Shown here: piece by piece, positions 60,499-64,000 of the stretch
Layout of the letters: each line of letters opens with the position of its first letter
How positions within the stretch are numbered: position 1 is the stretch's first letter
NCBI RefSeq assembly: GCF_001468285.1
Contig: NZ_LNSB01000029.1
Span: forward strand, 1-64,000
Source: Sphingopyxis sp. HIX
GTDB lineage: Bacteria; Pseudomonadota; Alphaproteobacteria; Sphingomonadales; Sphingomonadaceae
DNA length: 64,000 bases
Reading direction: 5' to 3'
The notes under the pieces: generated by a model
Told to the model about the DNA's origin: nothing
Database searches by the model: none
What the model saw: only the letters and a program-made list of their open reading frames with translations
Translations under genes and position numbers: made by a program

Positions 60499-63483
60499 GT
60501 GGCGACGACCGAACATACGATTAACGATGCCATCGCGCTCGCACTGCGCGCGACGCGCCATGGCTGGAACAGTCCTGGCGTGGTTCGGTCGGAGAATACG
60601 GCTACGTTGACCGGCAGCAACCGCCGACCCGACATTCTCGTCACCGAACCCGGCGTCTCGCCGGTTGTGGTCGAAACCGAAGTACTGCCGGCCGTGACGG
60701 TCGAAGTCGAGGCGCAGTCCCGGCTGGGTGAAAGGCTCAAGTCGAACGGGCGGCAAATTCTGTCGTCCATTGCCGTACGATCGCCCCAGCATTTGCGCAC
60801 TGTGGGTGGCGGGGATCTCGCGGTTGCAGTGGATGCCTGCGAAGATTTCGAATTCGCGCTGTTCACCGGGATTTCGCCGGAAAGCTACACGCGCTGGCCC
60901 GCGGCGGGGTGGATCAAAGGCAGCATCTGGGACCTGTCGGTCCTCGCCCAGGCCGCTACCGTCCCCCCGGCGATCGTAGAGAGCGCGGCGGATCAGTTGA
61001 TGATCGGCGTCAGCCAGGCGGCAGGCCAGTTGGCGGGGATCGAAGAAAAATACCAACCCGCGCTTGATCGCATCGCCCAGGCCCTGTGCCAGGAAGACAG
61101 CGAACAGACCCGGCGGATGGCGACCACAATCCTGGCCAATGCCTTCATGTTTCACGAAAATTTGGCACACGGCCCCGGCGAGCTCGAATCGATCCGTAAC
61201 TTGGAGGAAATGCGCGGATCGGGTGAACTCACGCGCAGGCACATCATCGCGGAATGGCGCAGGATTCTGGACGTCAACTATTGGCCGATTTTCGATATCG
61301 CTTGCCGGATTTTCGAGGTCATCCCTGCCGATTTGGCCAAGATGTTGTCCGATACGCTGGCTGATACGGCATCGAAGCTCGTCGAAAACAGCCTGACGCG
61401 CAGTCACGACCTGACCGGCGCCGTTTTCCAGAAGCTGATTGCCGACCGGAAATTCCTTGCCGCTTATTATACGACACCTGCTTCCGCCGCGCTGATGGTG
61501 GGTTTGGCGCTGGACCGGCATCATACGCCCCGCGGCGCAAGCTGGACCGATGGTGACGATTTGGCCAAGCTGAAGGTCGGCGACTTTGCATGCGGCACGG
61601 GTACCTTGCTTTCGACCGCCTACACCCGCCTTGGCCAATATTACGAACTGCACGGCGGCAATTCGGAGCATCTGCACGCGTCGATGATGGGGTCGACGTT
61701 GGTCGGGGCCGACGTGCTTCCGGCGGCCGCCCACTTGACCGCTGCCATGCTTTCGGGTGTCCATCCGCAGATCACCTATACCGACAGCATGATCATGACG
61801 GTGCCCTATGGGTCGCAAGCCGGGGACCGGGTTGCTCTGGGTTCGCTGGACCTGTTGGCGAGCCAGAAGACGATGGACGCCGTCGCCGCCGAGGGGCTCG
61901 GCGCAAAGGGCAAAAGCACAAAGAATGTTTTCGTCAGCGTCGCGCACGAAAGCTTCGACCTCGTCATCATGAATCCGCCCTTCACGCGGCCGACCGGTCA
62001 GGAGGCGTCCAAGGTGGGCGTGCCGAACCCCATGTTCGCGGCTTTCTCGGCGGACAAGGACGAACAGAAGGAGATGAAGAAGGCCTTCGACAAGCTCCTG
62101 CAAGGACTCGAGGGAGGCCATTGCTACGACGGGCAAGCCGGCGAGGCGACCGGCTTCATCGAATTGGCCCACCGGAAATTGAAGGCGGGCGGGACCTTGG
62201 GTCTCATCACGCCGCTCAGCCTCATGTCGGGTGAGGCGTGGGATGCTGCCCGGCTCCGTCTCGCGCGCCACTATAGCGACGTCATCCTGTTGAGCATTAC
62301 CGGCAAGCAACGCAGGGAGACGTCCTTCTCGGCGGATACCGGCATGGCCGAGGCGATGACCATGGCCGTCCGCCGGACGACGCCGAATGACGGCGTGGTG
62401 CGCGCGACCTATGTCGTCCTCGATGATCGCCCGACGACGCCGCTGGACGGTTACGCGGTGGCGAAAGCGATCAAGCGCTTGGTCGCGAACGGTTCGATTC
62501 GACAGATCGAGGACCCGCCCCTTGGTGGCACGGCCATCAGCATCGGCAGCGACAAGGTCGGCGAAGCCATGCAGGGGCCGCTTCCCAGTGGCGATACGTG
62601 GGACATTTGCCGCATTGCCGATCTGTCGCTCGCGCAATCGGCATGGCGCCTGATCGGCGAAGGCCGAATCTGGCTTGCCGGCATGGCCGCGCCGCTCGAG
62701 GAAATTCTGCCGTTGCGCCCGGTATCCGATCTGATTGCCCAGATCGGGCCTTATCACGCCGACATCAACTGGAATGGGGCGGGTGGCAAGATCAGGGGCC
62801 CCTTTTCCTTGCACCCCACGGCAGCGCCCGAAACCGTCACTTATCCGATATTGTGGACCCACGATGCCGATCGCGAACGGTCGCTGTGCTTCGAGGCCGA
62901 CAATGAAGGGATCGTGCGTCCCGGCAAGGATGCCGAGGAAGAGGCGGTGATCCTCGACAAGGTAAATCTGGTTTGGGCCAGCGCGTCGCATCTCCATTTC
63001 AATCAGAACTTCCAGTTCAACAGCCAGTCGACGGCGATGCAATATACGCGGCGCCATGCAATCGGCGGTCGGGCGTGGATGGGGCTGAAATTCCCCGACG
63101 CACGGCATGAGGCTGCGGCCGTGCTGTGGGGCAACTCGTCGCTCGGCCTGCTGTTGCATTGGTGGCAGGCGAACAAGCAGCAATCGGGTCGTGGCAACGT
63201 CGGCAAGGAAGCGCTCGCCAAATTCACGCTGCTGGACCCTCTGGCGCTCACTGACGATCAACTGGACCGGTCGGCTGCGCTGCTCGCTGAACGCGCAGAC
63301 GTGCCGATGCGTCCGCTCAACGAAATTGATCTCGATACGGAACGTGCGGCGCTGGACGAAGCGTTCCTCATCGATATATTGGGATTGTCGGCGACGTTGG
63401 TCGGGCCCGACGGGCCGCTCGCACTGCTTCGCCGCAAACTGGCGCGCGAGCCGTCGATCAACGGCGGCAAGCGAAAATTCTAG
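60499..63483 (+). CDS. N6-adenine DNA methylase with nuclease-like N terminus
   Basis: A 994-residue protein of the type I/IIG restriction group. SAM motif I is FACGTGTLLS (from about residue 362) and catalytic motif IV is NPPF (492-495). Residues about 40-65 (RRPDILVTEPGVS, VVVETEV) resemble a PD-(D/E)xK nuclease core with Asp45 and Glu59/Glu61 but no catalytic Lys, so it may be nuclease-like but inactive. A target-recognition region is expected after about residue 650. I choose the GTG at 60499 with GGGGGA upstream. A small gene follows at 63516. No restriction or helicase partner is inside the window; one may lie beyond 64000. Confidence 0.9.
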   Translation: MATTEHTINDAIALALRATRHGWNSPGVVRSENTATLTGSNRRPDILVTEPGVSPVVVETEVLPAVTVEVEAQSRLGERLKSNGRQILSSIAVRSPQHLRTVGGGDLAVAVDACEDFEFALFTGISPESYTRWPAAGWIKGSIWDLSVLAQAATVPPAIVESAADQLMIGVSQAAGQLAGIEEKYQPALDRIAQALCQEDSEQTRRMATTILANAFMFHENLAHGPGELESIRNLEEMRGSGELTRRHIIAEWRRILDVNYWPIFDIACRIFEVIPADLAKMLSDTLADTASKLVENSLTRSHDLTGAVFQKLIADRKFLAAYYTTPASAALMVGLALDRHHTPRGASWTDGDDLAKLKVGDFACGTGTLLSTAYTRLGQYYELHGGNSEHLHASMMGSTLVGADVLPAAAHLTAAMLSGVHPQITYTDSMIMTVPYGSQAGDRVALGSLDLLASQKTMDAVAAEGLGAKGKSTKNVFVSVAHESFDLVIMNPPFTRPTGQEASKVGVPNPMFAAFSADKDEQKEMKKAFDKLLQGLEGGHCYDGQAGEATGFIELAHRKLKAGGTLGLITPLSLMSGEAWDAARLRLARHYSDVILLSITGKQRRETSFSADTGMAEAMTMAVRRTTPNDGVVRATYVVLDDRPTTPLDGYAVAKAIKRLVANGSIRQIEDPPLGGTAISIGSDKVGEAMQGPLPSGDTWDICRIADLSLAQSAWRLIGEGRIWLAGMAAPLEEILPLRPVSDLIAQIGPYHADINWNGAGGKIRGPFSLHPTAAPETVTYPILWTHDADRERSLCFEADNEGIVRPGKDAEEEAVILDKVNLVWASASHLHFNQNFQFNSQSTAMQYTRRHAIGGRAWMGLKFPDARHEAAAVLWGNSSLGLLLHWWQANKQQSGRGNVGKEALAKFTLLDPLALTDDQLDRSAALLAERADVPMRPLNEIDLDTERAALDEAFLIDILGLSATLVGPDGPLALLRRKLAREPSINGGKRKF

Positions 63484-63515
63484 AGGCCGCCCGCTTGGTT
63501 GAAAAAGGAAAACCG

Positions 63516-63791
63516 GTGTCGCAATCTTCGGGTCAGCTGGGCTTCGATCTGGGCGAATTTGAAAGCCCGTCGAAATTCGTCGGATCTCATCCGGTGCGTC
63601 TTGAACTGCACGAAATATTGGAAACGGCAAAATCCGCCCGTGGTAGTTCGCCGTGGGACGAAGCGACCATGCGCCATCACCGTGTCAGCTTTCCGATCAA
63701 GGCAAAGGTCCTTCCGCCGGAAGAAGCGACGTTCCTCTGGCGCCAGTTTGAAATGGAACTCGACCGCTTGGCGGCGCTGGCCTCGACTTGA
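63516..63791 (+). CDS. Small partner protein of the methylase
   Basis: A 91-residue protein, mostly helical, starting at GTG 63516 with AAAGGA upstream; a TTG at 63495 is an alternative. It is acidic in its N-terminal half and basic later (MRHHRVSFPIKAK, ATFLWRQFEMELDRL). I recognise no family. Its position 32 bp after the methylase suggests it is part of the same modification or defence operon. Confidence 0.62.
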   Translation: MSQSSGQLGFDLGEFESPSKFVGSHPVRLELHEILETAKSARGSSPWDEATMRHHRVSFPIKAKVLPPEEATFLWRQFEMELDRLAALAST

Positions 63792-63938
63792 TCTCATTCG
63801 GCTCTTCGCGTGACGGCTTTCTTTCACATCTCCGCCGCAAAAAACCCCTTTCCTAATAAATTCCGCTGTGCCATGTTCTTCTTTCGTTCTTTGATTCGGC
63901 CGATATCAGCGTTCCATTCGCGCAATCGGGGGGCGACG

Positions 63939-64000
63939 ATGGCTGTCGGCCGCCGGCGACTGGAGCATGCCGCTCAGCCAGCCGAAAAGGGAGAAAGCTT
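63939..64000 (+). CDS. Start of a partial gene running off the window
   Basis: ATG at 63939 after GGGGGGCGACG, open to the window end (MAVGRRRLEHAAQPAEKG). An ATG at 63873 in the same frame would extend it 22 residues. Too short to assign; it may be the next gene of the methylase operon. Confidence 0.35.
   Translation, partial: MAVGRRRLEHAAQPAEKGES

Noticed and set aside
60457..63630. Minus-strand open frame of 1057 codons opposite the methylase
   Set aside because: It is antisense to a gene with clear SAM and NPPF motifs. Its translation is rich in Arg/His/Pro without any domain, as expected for a shadow frame in GC-rich DNA.
1..64000. CRISPR arrays, rRNA, integrase or transposase genes, origin-type DnaA box clusters
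   Set aside because: None seen. The only repeated elements are inverted palindromes without regular spacers, and all large frames are accounted for.

Overview
The window looks like chromosomal DNA of an alphaproteobacterium of the order Sphingomonadales, most like Sphingopyxis or a near relative. Support comes from the high GC content, the strong GC bias at third codon positions, the zwf-edd-eda Entner-Doudoroff genes, the argH-lptM-lysA order, and dispersed palindromic repeats of types common in sphingomonad genomes. No search was run, so the genus is an inference. Most of the window is closely packed housekeeping and accessory operons. No rRNA, CRISPR array, transposase or integrase was seen; there is one tRNA (Arg, TCT).

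Layout. Positions 1-3,700 hold bfd-bfr iron storage, purS-purQ, a queuosine-precursor transporter operon and tRNA-Arg. Positions 3,900-13,400 hold a cluster I consider undescribed as a unit. It has an OmpA-like protein, a seven-gene minus-strand operon, a secreted 33-residue-repeat protein, a periplasmic caspase-PDZ protein and a second CsgG-like protein. The seven-gene operon runs: HTH/sigma-like regulator, unknown partner, membrane S16/Lon-like protease with Sel1 repeats, DUF4384-like protein, secreted beta-repeat protein, small secreted protein, and a CsgG-like/DUF4384 protein. Positions 13,500-23,700 hold a LysR/DUF6445/MFS group, ahpC-ahpF, an AraC/SDR pair, glpD and a Tat-exported hydrolase.

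Positions 23,900-38,300 form a long plus-strand run from zwf-edd-eda into a neutral-lipid locus: HAD-acyltransferase fusion, glycerol-3-phosphate acyltransferase, wax ester synthase/diacylglycerol acyltransferase, DUF3336-patatin triacylglycerol lipase, two alpha/beta hydrolases and gpsA. Together these cover glycerol-3-phosphate supply, acyl transfer, storage lipid synthesis and lipolysis. Inverted repeats sit between several of these genes. An AT-rich orphan gene follows at 38,299-38,979.

Positions 39,000-43,230 form a small ECF sigma regulon. The exact pattern GGGAAGAAA-N13-TCGTT lies in front of a secreted protein and a Gly-rich PRC-like protein. A perfect inverted repeat gives a matching GGAAG-N17-CGTT promoter on both strands between the sigma gene and a subtilase gene. 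Positions 43,233-50,918 hold a CoA-thioester degradation operon (acyl-CoA dehydrogenase, CoA-transferase, thiolase, HMG-CoA-synthase-like protein with a DUF35-type OB fold, MaoC hydratase, SDR) facing an IclR regulator across a palindrome. Positions 50,900-57,200 hold TlpA, argH-lptM-lysA, a truncated siroheme-synthase-like protein, an aminotransferase and a membrane protein.

Positions 57,187-60,361 hold a YncE-like propeller protein and then a 48-codon ORF with a very strong ribosome-binding site. Two proteins with HEAT-like tails follow it, one carrying a cupin-like histidine set; this may be a peptide-modification locus. The window ends in a large N6-adenine DNA methylase and a small partner gene, probably the edge of a restriction or defence locus cut by the window boundary.
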